From NCBI GenBank assembly GCA_034440635.1, contig JAOTON010001028.1, forward strand, positions 2,010,310 to 2,074,309: 64,000 nt of DNA, read 5' to 3'. Below are positions 22,787 through 33,479 of this stretch, one piece after another. The DNA is from Lepas anatifera. Its lineage: Eukaryota; Arthropoda; Thecostraca; Lepadidae. The stretch's first letter is position 1; each line of letters starts with the position of its first letter. The translations under genes and the position numbers were made by a program. A model generated the notes under the pieces. It was not told where the DNA came from. It ran no database searches and worked only from the letters and a program-made list of their open reading frames with translations.

Positions 22787-24733
22787 TGGAGGCACGTTCA
22801 CTTGTATAGGGAGAAATTCAGCCAACATTTATCCATGATAATGATAGAGATTAAAACATAAATCAAGAGATATATTAACATGACCTTTTTCAAGCATAAC
22901 TAGCTATATTTTGCCCTGCATTGGCTTGATTATCTGCGCCACCATCCGATACTCTTTGGTGCATGCGAGGCAGCGGCAGTCAGCACTGGCTAGCCGGCGG
23001 CCGAGTTCGCTGAAGTCAGGAGAGTCGCGAGAGGGGTTTCTGCTGAGCGAAAAGGAGTGGGGCCCGGCCCGATGGTAACCGACAGAAGGAGAGGAGAGAT
23101 GCGTAGGTACATAAAATTAAACCTTAGCCGTCGGACGAGTTACAGAGTGTGAGCTAATGAGAGCACTGCCAAAGTAAAATTAGATGATAACCAGAAGAGG
23201 GAAGCACGTGCTGCTTTGTTCCATGTTGGATGGTGAAAAGGCACTAAACCTAATTTGGGACTCAAAACATTTCCGATGTTTTAACGCATTTCACCTTTCA
23301 TACGTCATACCACGACATTTACAATTCTATGGTGAAACCCAAATGTGACAGGCAGCGCAGTGTTTTGTCTAACGAGGGCATTCTTAATCGATCCACCATG
23401 ATAACGTGGATTTTCGAAAACCATTGGGGACGCCCAAATCCGAAAACTGTCAACTATGACAGCGTAATGAGAACTATTGTATTATAAAGATTGTGCAATA
23501 CACTCCCTTAAATACATGGCACTATGCTGCAATGCCTGATATAAAAATAAGAGTTACTCCACATCCAGAGATAGAAACGTAAACATCAGCCTTGTAGGTA
23601 ATTTCAAAGCTTCATTTGGCTAGGCACTGAGCATATACCTAGGAAACATACCTACTCCTAGAGCACAACATATTTTGCAAAAATATAGTATAAGTGACAG
23701 TGGAGAAATTATATATCCACCAGTCAGTTATAGTTTCTACCCGGCGGGAAGACTCATCTAGTGGTATGGGCGCCAATAGTCAAAGTAGCTGCAGCATCTA
23801 AAAACTATGATTATTATGATAATGAGGTTCCTGGCCGTTTTAGTGTCAGCCAGTGCCAGAGAGTTTACCTAATAGTACGATACAAAGTGCGATTTCCCCC
23901 TACCGGCTGTTTCACATATATTATTCCTCCATATATGCTCCAAAAATTGTTTCCAATAAATTTCGGTAGATATTTTCCATGGTCCGTCATGATCTAAACA
24001 AGGCTAGGTGGTAGAAGCAAACGCATGATTACTTGAAACACAGACCCTCGTACCAGACACAAAACTGCGTTCTGTTTTATTGCTGCATTTTTTGTTATTA
24101 AGTGCCTCATAAATGCTTTATTTAACCCTGTTTATCAATTAAAGTCAAATAACTGTATTTGCCACATATCAAAACATGCTCACCAAATATAATTATATGT
24201 ATTCTTAACAATTCTTAGGGCACACGGTTGATTCATGGGATTGTTTTTCAGGTGGAAGTGGGATCAGTATAGGAGTGATAAAGAACCAGTGTTTTATATT
24301 GGGAGCGATGCCATCCTGGATTTTGATTCGTACTTGATTATTTGGACAATGAGTAGTCGTGAAACCGGCTTCTCGTTTTACATTTTTGGAAACACTATTG
24401 CGTCTCAATAAAAAGTATAGTAGGCTCTCGGACTGTCACGGCATGGCATATCAGCCGGCAGAAACGCAAGGGAAGAGTATTTACAAATTTGTACAAATGT
24501 TTGACAACACCTGGCACCACAGGCCAAAGTTACCTATGGTACTGTGACTTTTGTTGACTTTAAATACTTCTTTCAATGTGTGAACGAATTGTGTAGTGAA
24601 AATACGCACCTAATTCAGCTATTGTGAATAATTTATACTTTGTTGTATATTATGGACTGCATCACTGCTTAAGTATGGAGTATGCAATAAGTTCTCTTAC
24701 AGGTATCTACATTTATTGCGAATGGTCCATTAT

Positions 24734-25111
24734 CAGTGGCGGATCCAGGAGGGGCAAGAAAAGGTATTTCCCCCTCCAAACGGAAAAGCTCGGGGCAAAC
24801 TATGTTTTACCTGTCCCAAAGTTGTCTACCTCCTTTTTGCCCTTACTCCTTTGTAGTTTATTAGCAAGGTTTTGGTTCTTCTCTCAACTTCAAACAGGAC
24901 CAGTCAACTTCCGTGTAAACGTTGGGTCTTGGATAGCAAAACAAGCAACTTGTTGCCACATGTTTGACCCCGCGACGTTTTATTTTTGCTTATCGACACT
25001 TGGGCTTACCCCCAAACCTAACGCCTAGATAAATGGTGGCATACTCTCACTGCGTGACGTTTTTTTCGACTTTGCCTTGTCCCCCAAACTTACCGGCTAG
25101 TTTCGCCACTG
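24734..25111 (+). mobile_element. hAT-type MITE with 8-bp target duplication
   Basis: 378 bp flanked by the identical octamer TCCATTAT (24,726-24,733 and 25,112-25,119). Termini CAGTGGCGGATCC and TTCGCCACTG are inverted repeats. An 8-bp duplication with CAGTGGCG ends is the hallmark of the hAT superfamily. No transposase coding. A truncated inverted relative is nested at 37,607-37,895. Confidence 0.88.
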
Positions 25112-25119
25112 TCCATTAT

Positions 25120-27523
25120 GTCTGAGGATTTCCGTAGCTTGGTAAAATATCAGGTTGTAGGTCAGATGCAGAATGCCATTATCAAACTGCAACACGTATT
25201 TGGTGAATATTTCCCATTCTTTAAGCACTTCATTAGGAATTTGCCGCACCTTTTGGTTGGGAGTGTCCAAATCACCATTGGGGGTGCCCAGTTCATCATT
25301 GAGGGTGCTGGGGCACCCCCGAAGAGATGTAAATCCACACCCCTCTGTCGGCCCAACATGGAACTTCCTTATTCTGTCCCTCAACGACCTGATATTTGGA
25401 ACACCACTGCATAACTAATTTTGAATAGTGTCAAACCTTGCCTAGATGAGTCAAGATCAAAAAGACAGATCAAACATTTCCTCAAACTCCCGGAACAGTT
25501 GCCCAGGTGTCGATTGTATTGTGACAGAGGATGCAGTTGTCAAAGGAAGGCCTGTCTTAGGGTAAGCCGAATCCACACTTGTTAGTATGTTATTTGTGAA
25601 ATGCTTAGCTCCAGATTTGCATAATATGCCCCAAATACGGACAAGTACGTACAGACATGTGACAGGGCCAAATTGAGCCAATGATAAGAAGGAATATCAG
25701 CCACATATTAAAATGTTAACATCATGTTAAAAATACAGATCATTGATTTATTTATCACTCCATCTGAGGTGATTAATTAAAGCGTTTGTCAGAATCTGTT
25801 TTTTGTTTCCGCCACATATATGTAAATTATTGTTTTGTTTTCGGCATAGATATGTGACAGCATGCTCGAAAGTTATTACAAACAAGTCACAACTGCTTCC
25901 TCGGGAGTCCTCAGCTCTGCTAAACTGGTGATTTACCCTTGCATAAATCACAACCTCTTTTGCCACTGTTTGTTTGCTTCTGCTGCTGGCTTCTGACACC
26001 TCCACAACAAATCATAATGGCTTAAGCTGCTGTTTTGGCTTTGACACATGCTGGGTGGATTGCTGGAATAATCGGGTCCCTGCCAAAACTAAGAACCAAA
26101 CATGTATCTGTGTCAACGATGCAACATTTCGTTTATAATCCCTCAAGACAGAAATCATAGCATTATTTATAATCATTGCGAAACGGACATCCAATTTGAG
26201 ATGTCAATAAAAATATTAGTTATGCCCTGTATAATATTGATCTACAGTAAGCATTATCGCAAAACGGCCCCTTGCCAAATTGCATAACGATAATGCTTAG
26301 CGCAAAATAAGCAAATGATACATTTCCCAGGTATTGCTAATGAACAGGGAAAGCTTCCGCAGCTAAGCACATCAAAACCAACATATTTTTTTCATTTATC
26401 GCACTTAGGTCCTATTTTATTTGTTGATCCACCCACACATATTCCCCATTCCATCTACCTTTCCCCTATTTAGTATTGCCAGACACCACATGTACCCGTT
26501 ACGCCTCACCACTACACTTCGGCAAGTCGTGCTGCTAGACTCAGGGACATTATGTTCCCCAACTCATATAATCACACAGCCTTACGCTCTAGATTCCCGA
26601 ACTATTCCGATATAGAAATCAGTCGGCATCAAGACCAGTAATCCGAGGAATGTTTGAAATTATGTATAGAATTCAAATATGCGAACAACATTTGGGCAGG
26701 TGTCGTGGGTCCCATGAACTTGGGCAATATGGTTTGTATACGTTCCTACATACACCCCTACTTTTGTATTTGAAGTATGTATATTCGCATGCAGATAGCA
26801 ACAAGGTTTTAAGATATTGGTCGAGGAACACCTCCGCTGACCATTTAGCCACGTTTAATTCGAGATCGCAGAATATAGTAGTTTTTTATCCTGAGTCGAC
26901 CGATTTAAAAAATTATTGTTGAATTTACCCTGTACGTTGAAGGCAGCCCATGACCAAGTCGTGACTTGTTGTGTTATTTTTTGCTCATTATTCATATCAC
27001 AAGGTTACAAGCAACAGGACAATCAATTGAAAATCTTACGAATGTGTCTGCCTTCAAGGTTAGTCGAACCTCCATCCAATTTTTTGGGGTGGGTGTTCTA
27101 GCAGAACATTCATGGATCCTACACAATATTCGAATGTACCTATGAACCCGAATAATCGCAGCCCCATATTGTGGAGCTGTGGGGATGCATAGCCGGCCAT
27201 TTGATTGGTAGAAACGTGTCCAGTAAATCGATCATTATGTACAATTATTTTGAAATTGCCCTGAATTGTCTAAAGAAGGCAAAAGTCAGTGCCTTCACGA
27301 TACAGCCAGCAGTGTGATGCAATTAAGTTCGGTAGCGGAGTTCTGGTCTGCCGGAGTGTTGGTCAACAGGCTCTGGAAGGTTAACGATAAATTATTCTGC
27401 ATGGTCACTCCGAGCCCTGTTAAAATGTCATTCAGTTTAGCAAATGCTTTAGCATAGCTTATAAGCTTATCAGCTTCCTAGCTCTCCAAAACATTTCAGA
27501 GTTCAGCACATATCTATTTGCCA
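25120..27523. other. No recognisable feature
   Basis: AT-rich intronic DNA. 25,230-25,345 contains GGTGCCCAG/GGGGCACCCCC and ATCCACACCCCT, a repeat edge also seen near 19.8 and 56.5 kb. No exon recognised. Confidence 0.45.
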
Positions 27524-27583
27524 CTAGTTTTTAGTTTCCTTGACTGTCGTCGATCTACGACTGTCTAAAAAACTAAAAACTAG
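27524..27583. repeat. Short inverted repeat (hairpin)
   Basis: CTAGTTTTTAGTTT at 27,524 pairs with AACTAAAAACTAG ending at 27,583; an inner ACTGTCGT / ACGACTGT also pairs. Together they make a roughly 27-bp imperfect stem with a 6-nt loop. It lies about 370 bp inside intron 1 from the exon 1 donor. It could be a small fold-back repeat or a miRNA-like hairpin; nothing decides between these. Confidence 0.5.
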
Positions 27584-27955
27584 GGGTATATCAGGGTATA
27601 TCAGGATCTATCCTACACGGTTTTTGTAATGAAACTAAATTGGATCCTACTTGCCCTTAGCCCGTGTCGACGTTTGAACAGTCTGTATCTGGATTAAAAA
27701 AAAACTGTCTCTGATCGAAAAGAACATGGAAAAGAACATAACAAAACTACCATGGTATATATCAGGGCAGGTACTGTACTTATTTCTGTTTCTTCTCTAA
27801 CACCATGTCAAATCACGCCAAACGATTGAGTCGATATTTTGACTCCCCTTGGTCTGTCTACAATAATACTAGACAATTTTCTGAACTCTTTTCTGGTCCC
27901 TGGTGTGGAAACTACTTGAGCTCCATTTCTGCTGCCGTTCGCAGCTAGCGCTCAC

Positions 27956-28306
27956 CTTTTTGAGCCGGCGCCGCTCGCGCATGGTGGCCGCCTTGCGCCG
28001 GTCGATCGTCACCGACTTGCGTTTGCAGGCCTTGCAGGCCCAGGGCAGACACCGTCGCTGCGCCGAGCCGTGCGAGTGAGAGTGGGGCGCCAGCACGTGC
28101 GGCACGTGGTCGTCGTGTTCAGTCGCCTCCTCTTCGCTGAAGCTCGGAGGGTACTCGGAGGCGTCGGGACTGTAGGGCGGCGCGGCGTCGCTGCCGGGGC
28201 CGTAGGCGGGGTAGGTGCGGGCGTAGCCGGGGCTGGAGGCGCCCGCCGTCAGCGCCGGAAACTGCCCCGGCTCCGGGTAGCGACAGCTCCGCATGTCCAT
28301 CACCAT
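27956..28306 (-). CDS. MyoD: MyoD-family bHLH myogenic factor, exon 1 (N-terminus, Cys/His region, basic domain)
   Basis: 117 codons from ATG at 28,306 to the donor AAAAAG/GTGAGC. The start is chosen because it is the first in-frame ATG after the TATA box, has a good context (A at -3, G at +4) and opens MVMDMRS. The protein would be a nuclear transcription factor that activates muscle genes through E-boxes with an E-protein partner. Residues 1-60 are Pro/Tyr/Ser-rich with an acidic stretch ([10 protein letters not shown], 57-66). Residues 64-96 are the Cys/His region ([22 protein letters not shown]). Residues 95-117 are the basic domain with the myogenic Ala-Thr pair ([10 protein letters not shown]) and the junction Lys. 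CLPW is odd: CLLW or CLMW is usual. Codons are strongly GC3-biased. Confidence 0.95.
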
Positions 28307-28367
28307 GCTGCGCGGCGGCCCGCCGGCCTCGCCGCGGCCGCCTCCGCCGCCCGCACGCCCAGGCTCG

Positions 28368-28481
28368 CTATCTACAAATCGTACGGGCACAGCTTCGCGA
28401 AACGGCGTCGCACTGTACACACTCTGTAGCGGTGGAACGCCGCGGCTTCGTGAGCTCGCCGGTAACGCCACGCGCCAGCAT
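28368..28481 (-). CDS. Upstream ORF in the MyoD 5' leader
   Basis: If transcription starts about 30 bp below the TATA box, the first ATG met is at 28,481. It opens a 37-codon frame ([12 protein letters not shown]...) ending in TAG at 28,368. It is out of frame with the main ORF and stops 62 nt before its ATG, so it could dampen translation of the MyoD frame or allow reinitiation. No homology recognised; it may be incidental. Confidence 0.35.
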   Translation of the reverse strand: MLARGVTGELTKPRRSTATECVQCDAVSRSCARTICR

Positions 28482-28543
28482 CGAAATCGACGCGGTAACC
28501 ACCCCGTGGAATATCCCGCACTACGCTGGAGGCTCCGCCTACC

Positions 28544-28560
28544 GATATAAACCAGCCAAT
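28544..28560 (-). promoter_or_regulatory. MyoD core promoter: ATTGG/TATATC
   Basis: The minus strand reads ATTGGCTGGTTTATATCGG: a CCAAT-type box in reverse orientation (28,560-28,556) and a TATA-like TATATC (28,549-28,544), about 240 bp upstream of the MyoD start codon. The TSS would fall near 28,515. This placement implies that the open frame extending upstream to 28,585 is not translated. Confidence 0.55.
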
Positions 28561-28924
28561 CGACAGCGACAGTGGGAGGAGTCACCGTGAATTAGGGAAC
28601 CAGCGAGACGGGAAATGCCAACTCTTCGATCTACGCGCCCGGTCTGGAAATGTGGCGGCTCCAATATCTCTGGGAGTTATCCAGTTACCTGGGTTGTGAT
28701 GGCAGTTCGGATGTAGCAAGGGCTTCCGCTTGCTGGGGGTGTCGCTAAAAATTGTGCGTGGGCCTTTGCAAAGAATTATTGATCTGTTAAGGGCAGTCCA
28801 CAGCGATCTACCTAGGTATCGTAGGTAAACATGTTGGCAACGGTGCCACTGGAAGGGTCATTAAACAAATTATTATTCCGATTTTCTGTTTCGGAAAAAA
28901 ACATTTACAATAGCATAAGTAAGA

Positions 28925-29075
28925 ACACGGTTAATATATCCGACTGAAACTCATCACATGACAGGCCCAACGAGCTTCACAGTTACAAAATATGTTGTTT
29001 GAATGTCCCCCAACATTGCAAAGGTGGCTCGGAGGCCCACCAAGGCGGGTGTTAGGCACTTTGTGTTCCTATAAC
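28925..29075 (+). mobile_element. Family E fragment
   Basis: ATATCCGACTGAAACTCATCACAT matches 36,017-36,045 of family E with substitutions. The end GGTGGCTCGGAGGCCCACC then GGCGGGTGTTAGG matches its right terminus, with TTAA decayed to TTAG. Most of the interior is missing. Confidence 0.6.
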
Positions 29076-29335
29076 AAGAAGCCGATTTAAAACTGAAAGA
29101 TGCAATTTTAGAGAAACATTCTCGACCCGTCATAACTTTTGTATTGACCTGAGACAAAAATGTCTCGATATACATTAGTTTCACAAACATTTCCCGTGTA
29201 GGTTATCTACCAACGTTCGCGTTTTATTTTTCGCTATCCCGCATAGGAGCCGTGAAATCAAACGTATGATGATATTGCGTTTGAAACATTAGAGAAGCAC
29301 CAGTATAGCGCAACACCTCATTTAAAGGGAGATAC

Positions 29336-30113
29336 GCGAAAAAATATTATTGTGGTTGCTTGCTATTTGAAAAATCCTGATACCGAAACCATCAATTATT
29401 TTTGTATCTTCGGTAAAATTTTGGGAGGCCGCTCACTTATTAGCGAAATAGGTGAACAGTTTCGATAAAATGCCCATCACTTACCAATACCCATACCCAT
29501 CACTTACTTTTCGAAAACTATTTAATGTTGAAAAGTAATGTTTTTTATTATACAAATGTCTGTTCTCCTGTATTTGTATTTGAATTAATTTTAAGAATTC
29601 TTTAAAAACTACAAAATGAATTAGTTTGCCCTAGAAACGAAAAAAACCAATTACTCAAGTCTTCAGCGGTTTCGTACCTCGGGTTTTGATTCATTTTCTG
29701 CTTCAGGCCCAGGATGACAAAACTTTTGCGTCAGATAGGTCACGTGACCCCGGTTTGAGAATTTCTAGGCTTCTGGTTGGTTAATTGTAATTTCGTTTAA
29801 GCCCTATATTTCTGTTTGAAAAGAGTTTTGGAATGTTATTTTTCTAAAGTATTTTTTTCTGTAGTAGTCCAAAGTTCTACATCACTGTTTAGGTTAGATA
29901 TGGCCTAATTATTAGAGAAATTGGTAGCCTTAGCCGTGTGTACGTCATATACATCGATATGAGGTGTACCGATAAAGTCGTCTTGAAATGTTGACTTTGA
30001 GAGCAATTTTAAGGCATTTGCAGGCCGAATTCGCAAAAATGAGAATACGACTTCTGAAACAACTTTTTGTGACCTTCGATCTAGCCAATAAACATTTTTT
30101 CGCGTATCTCCCT
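29336..30113. mobile_element. TTAA-flanked element with GTCACGTGAC palindrome
   Basis: 778 bp between TTAA at 29,332-29,335 and 30,114-30,117. The inverted termini AGGGAGATACGCGAAAAAAT are perfect over 20 bp. The AGGGA start is shared with the CRE-carrying MITE family, suggesting the same mobilising enzyme. The interior is AT-rich and non-coding with a 12-bp palindrome GGTCACGTGACC (29,738-29,749). Only one copy is visible here. Confidence 0.88.
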
Positions 30114-30342
30114 TTAAAGAGCGTTAAATAGGCGATATTTGTCGCTCAGCTCATCTCCGTTTTATATCCGATGTTTTTACAATGGTTCAGGATCCAAAAT
30201 GATCAAGTATTCAACACATTTTGAGCATACTGAACACGAATCAGACGCGAAAAACATGAACAATAGTTTTGATTTCATTCGATGTCATGGATCATGATTA
30301 CCTTGGACTTACTTTGTTTGGTTTCCTTCGAGTATAAATATA

Positions 30343-30545
30343 AGCCATAGGCAGATCCAGGAATGCCGATCGGGAGCAGGGTACATGGTCGGAAGGAGGC
30401 GGCATCCTTACTAAGGGGTACCACTTTTGGACGGTTTTCCTGGAGAGGAGGAATTGAGATTTGAGGGGGGCGCCATCGACCTTACAGGTTTTTCAGATCG
30501 TGGTTTCCTTTCAGGGGCGGATCCAGGGGGGCGGGGGCCACGCCC
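30343..30545. repeat. Repeat family J fragments
   Basis: ATAGGCAGATCCAGGAATGCC matches 62,150; then GGGGGGCGCCATCGACC; a second start CAGGGGCGGATCCAGGGGGG at 30,515 leads into the satellite that follows. Confidence 0.6.
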
Positions 30546-30559
30546 CCCTCGATGGTAAG

Positions 30560-32130
30560 GCGCTCTCTCGGCATTAAGGCACCCCCGGGGGCCGCCTCCA
30601 TTTACTCCACATTTGTATGCCTAACGGAAATACTAGCGCCCCGTGGTAATTCTGCTGCATGCAAATACCACATTTTGACAACCCGCCCTGTATCACTGGC
30701 GCCCCCATGGTGCATCATTGGTGCCCTTGTTTCACTCCACCGACGCCCCCAAGCCTCTTTCACCTCTTGACATCCCGCTATATACTCCCGGCGCCCCACT
30801 CTTCACTACGGGCGCCCCCATCTTCTAACAGTCCGCTCTATACCACTGACGCCTCCATGGTGCAGCATTGATGTCTTGTTTTTGCTCTAACGGCGTCCCC
30901 ACGCGTCACTGTGGGCGCCCCATCTTTTGAAACCCCGCATGTACCTCCGGCGCCCCCATTGGTCATCATTTGTGCTTTGTTTCACTCCACCGGCGCCCCA
31001 ATCCTCACTGCGGGCGCCCCCCACCTTCGGAAAATCCACGCTATACCACTGGCGCCTCCATGGTGCAGCTTTGATGTCTCGTTTGTACTTCACTGGCGCC
31101 CCCACGCGTCACTGTGGGCGTCCCACCTTTTGGAACCCTCATGTACCACCGGCGCCCCCATTGGGCATCATTGTTGCCTTTTTTGCTTAAATGGCGCCCC
31201 CATGCCTTACTGAGGAGGTCTTCACCTGTTTTATACCAGTGAGCCCCCACTCTCTCTCCTCGCTATGTACTCCTGGATCCCTACTTCCCACTACGGCCGC
31301 CACACCTTCTAACAATCCGCTCTGTACCACTGACACTCCCATCCGCTCTGTACCACTGACACTCCCATGGTGCATAATTGGTGCCCTCGCTTCACTCCAC
31401 CGGCGCCCCCACGCTTCACGTGGGCGCCCCTGCTTTTGGACCCGCTCTTTTCCTCTGGCTCCCCCTCCTGGTGCATAATTGGTGCGTTTCTTTTCAATCT
31501 CAAACGGCGCCCCATGCCCCATTGAGGGGGTCTTCACCTTTCAACAGCCCCTCCTATACCACCCGAGCCCCACTCTTATGATGCATTATTTTTGTCTGCT
31601 TTCAGATTTATGGACGCCGTCCCCCCGCCTCTTTCCACTATCCTTTGACACATCGTTCTGTATCACTGGCGCCCCCATAATGAATCATTGGTGCCTGTGC
31701 TTTGCTCCACTGGCGCCTTCATCTCCTGCCGTGGGCCCATCGGGAGCGCCCCCAAATTTCGACAAACCGCTCTGTCTGGCGGCCCCCATGGTACACATTG
31801 CTGTTTTTCTTTCGCTCCATTGGTGCCCCCACACTTTACTATAGGCACCCACACATTTCTCCTGATTGGTTGATGCATCATTGGTATCTTACTTTTGCTC
31901 TACCGGCGCCCAGCACCCCCCCTACCCCCGCCACGCGGCACTATGGGCGCCCCAACTTTTGACAGCATGCTTTGGGCCTCCACCGCCTCCATGGTGCATG
32001 ATGGGTGCCTATCGTTAGCTCCATAAATGCACCAACACATCCCTGCCAGAAACCCCATGCAGCTTCTCTTTACTTTGCATTTCTTGCATCCCAAACGTGG
32101 TCCGTTGTCTTACCAGCGCCTCCCCTTGAC
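30560..32130. repeat. GCGCCCC satellite, about 105-bp period
   Basis: Diverged tandem repeat. The anchor ATGGTGCATCATTGGTGCC (variable) recurs near 30,708, 30,859, 30,958, 31,063, 31,163, 31,368, 31,472, 31,580, 31,680, 31,790, 31,874 and 31,990, so spacing is mostly 99-116 bp. Each unit holds two or three GGCGCCCC boxes separated by TTCACTCCAC(C/T) and TGTGGGCGCCCC. Long open frames on both strands follow from the periodicity and are not genes. Confidence 0.88.
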
Positions 32131-33479
32131 AGCTCCCACAAATTTCACTGAATGCGAGTAACCCCAAGCTGTATCACCGGAAGCTCCAAACTTCAGCTTC
32201 GATGTCTCCTTGATGACCAAATTGCGCCGTCAGCGCTCTTCCCATGCACTGTCTTCTCCTCCCTGTTGCCCAACCAGTGCCCTGTTCGTGTACCCTCCCT
32301 CTACCCTGTTGTTCCCCTACCAGTGTCCCTATGATGGATTATTTGCTCCCACAGACGCCCACTGACGGTTCCACACCTATGTACTGCAGGCGCCCCTTGC
32401 CTACTGCACCGGTATCCATAACTCCAGTCTCGGTATCGCCTCGGTGAAGTATCAGTGTCCCCCCGATACACTATCACCACTACCATCCCTCGCCCCGAAA
32501 GCCCAAATAACTAACTGACTAATTCACCACACTTCCCCCGGCTATAGACCAACGGCGTCCCACAGGGTGTACCACTGTACCACATTGAACTTTTGGCACT
32601 CCCATGCTGCATCACCTCTTGACTCATTTATAAACCTAAGAACCCCCCCTATCATGCCATCATGCCAAGGGCATGATATTTTTGCCGAGGTGGTTTTTCC
32701 CAGTGCCACTAATGAAAGGCTGTGTCCAGGCAGCAATGCGAAATTCCCACATCAACTGTGTAAGAAAAGAATTGAGAGCTCGGCAGGAGGCACCTGCAGA
32801 ATTTTGGTTGCGTCCTCTCCCACAAGTTTGTAAACAGCAAAAAGTTTCGCCTTATGTAGAACATTATGGATTTCCCACTATCCGTTCTGCGCAGACAGGG
32901 TAAACTGCAACGACTGGTTCGCAAAATCTCCAAAGGCCGTCTCTGCGCAAAGTCTACTTCAAAACGTAATCCAGGTTGAAGGTGCCCTGTTTCATTGTTG
33001 CTTGTTTAACTAGAGGCACTTTGAGAAATTCTTCCTTTTCTTGGCAGCGTGTTTTTTTCAATCGGCACTTTTCAAATGGCATCACAAATACGCAAAAAGC
33101 ATCACAAAGATCCATGATACCAAAGCTGACCCCAAATGGTAGTCTGACCGCCCCCGGAGACTTCGCTTCCCCCATATCGAAATCCTGGATCGTCCATGTA
33201 CCCAGCCCTCTCGGCTGTTGATCAGTGATAGATAAGCTCGGTCAGCGTTGGTCAAGTGCGATCTCTAACATCATCACCTTGGATAGGCTGAGTTTGCAGC
33301 CGGTTTGATAGAGCTGGAAAATGCCTTGGTGATCGGGGAAGGAGAGTTGATTGGGTGATGAAACTATAGTAGGGAGGAACAAAAACGTAGCAAAGGGGTG
33401 GGGCGGCTAGCGCAGTCGCATGAAAGGCACCCGAAAGGAAAAGATCGCGCGAAGGGCAGCCGGGCTACGCCAATCTTTA
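32131..33479. other. No recognisable feature
   Basis: 32,131-32,540 is a decayed continuation of the C-rich repeat. The rest is unassigned. CCTGGATCGTCCATG at 33,187 resembles the edge of the GGATCCAGG-type elements. Confidence 0.45.

Larger units (their letters stand above)
21225..24672 (+). repeat. About 3 kb dispersed repeat, copy A
   Basis: Homologous in inverted orientation to 50,170-48,076 (left two-thirds) and 40,195-38,281 (right third); those two blocks are one copy split by insertions. The junction falls at CATCTAAAAACT / ATGATTATGATAATGAGG (23,795-23,826 here). The copies are visibly diverged, with frameshifts between them. A minus-strand promoter-like block includes CCAAT (22,786-22,782) and TATAAAAGG (22,661-22,653), conserved in the other copy. 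Short open frames are not conserved in frame. Family unknown. Copy A is interrupted by the TTAA element at 21,711-22,162. Confidence 0.85.
16464..27955 (-). other. MyoD-family gene, intron 1 (about 11.5 kb)
   Basis: Lies between the exon 1 donor (AAAAAG/GTGAGC) and exon 2 acceptor and splits the bHLH domain exactly between the basic region and helix 1. It contains the half-palindrome at 16.8 kb, the J-family repeat at 19.1 kb, a minisatellite at 20.9 kb, dispersed repeat copy A with its TTAA insertion, and a hAT-like MITE at 24.7 kb. Confidence 0.9.

Noticed and set aside
28307..28585. Upstream extension of the MyoD frame to an ATG at 28,585
   Set aside because: It would translate through the TATA and CCAAT boxes, and the extra residues show no MRF similarity; the ATG at 28,306 fits better.
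30560..32130. Many overlapping open frames of 60-120 codons on both strands, Pro/Gly/Arg-rich
   Set aside because: They arise from the period and composition of the GCGCCCC satellite; all frames repeat the same peptides and none resembles a protein family.
33396..33425. tRNA-like A-box (GGCTAGCGCAGTCGCATG)
   Set aside because: No B-box or stems; a single partial match is too weak to call a tRNA or SINE.
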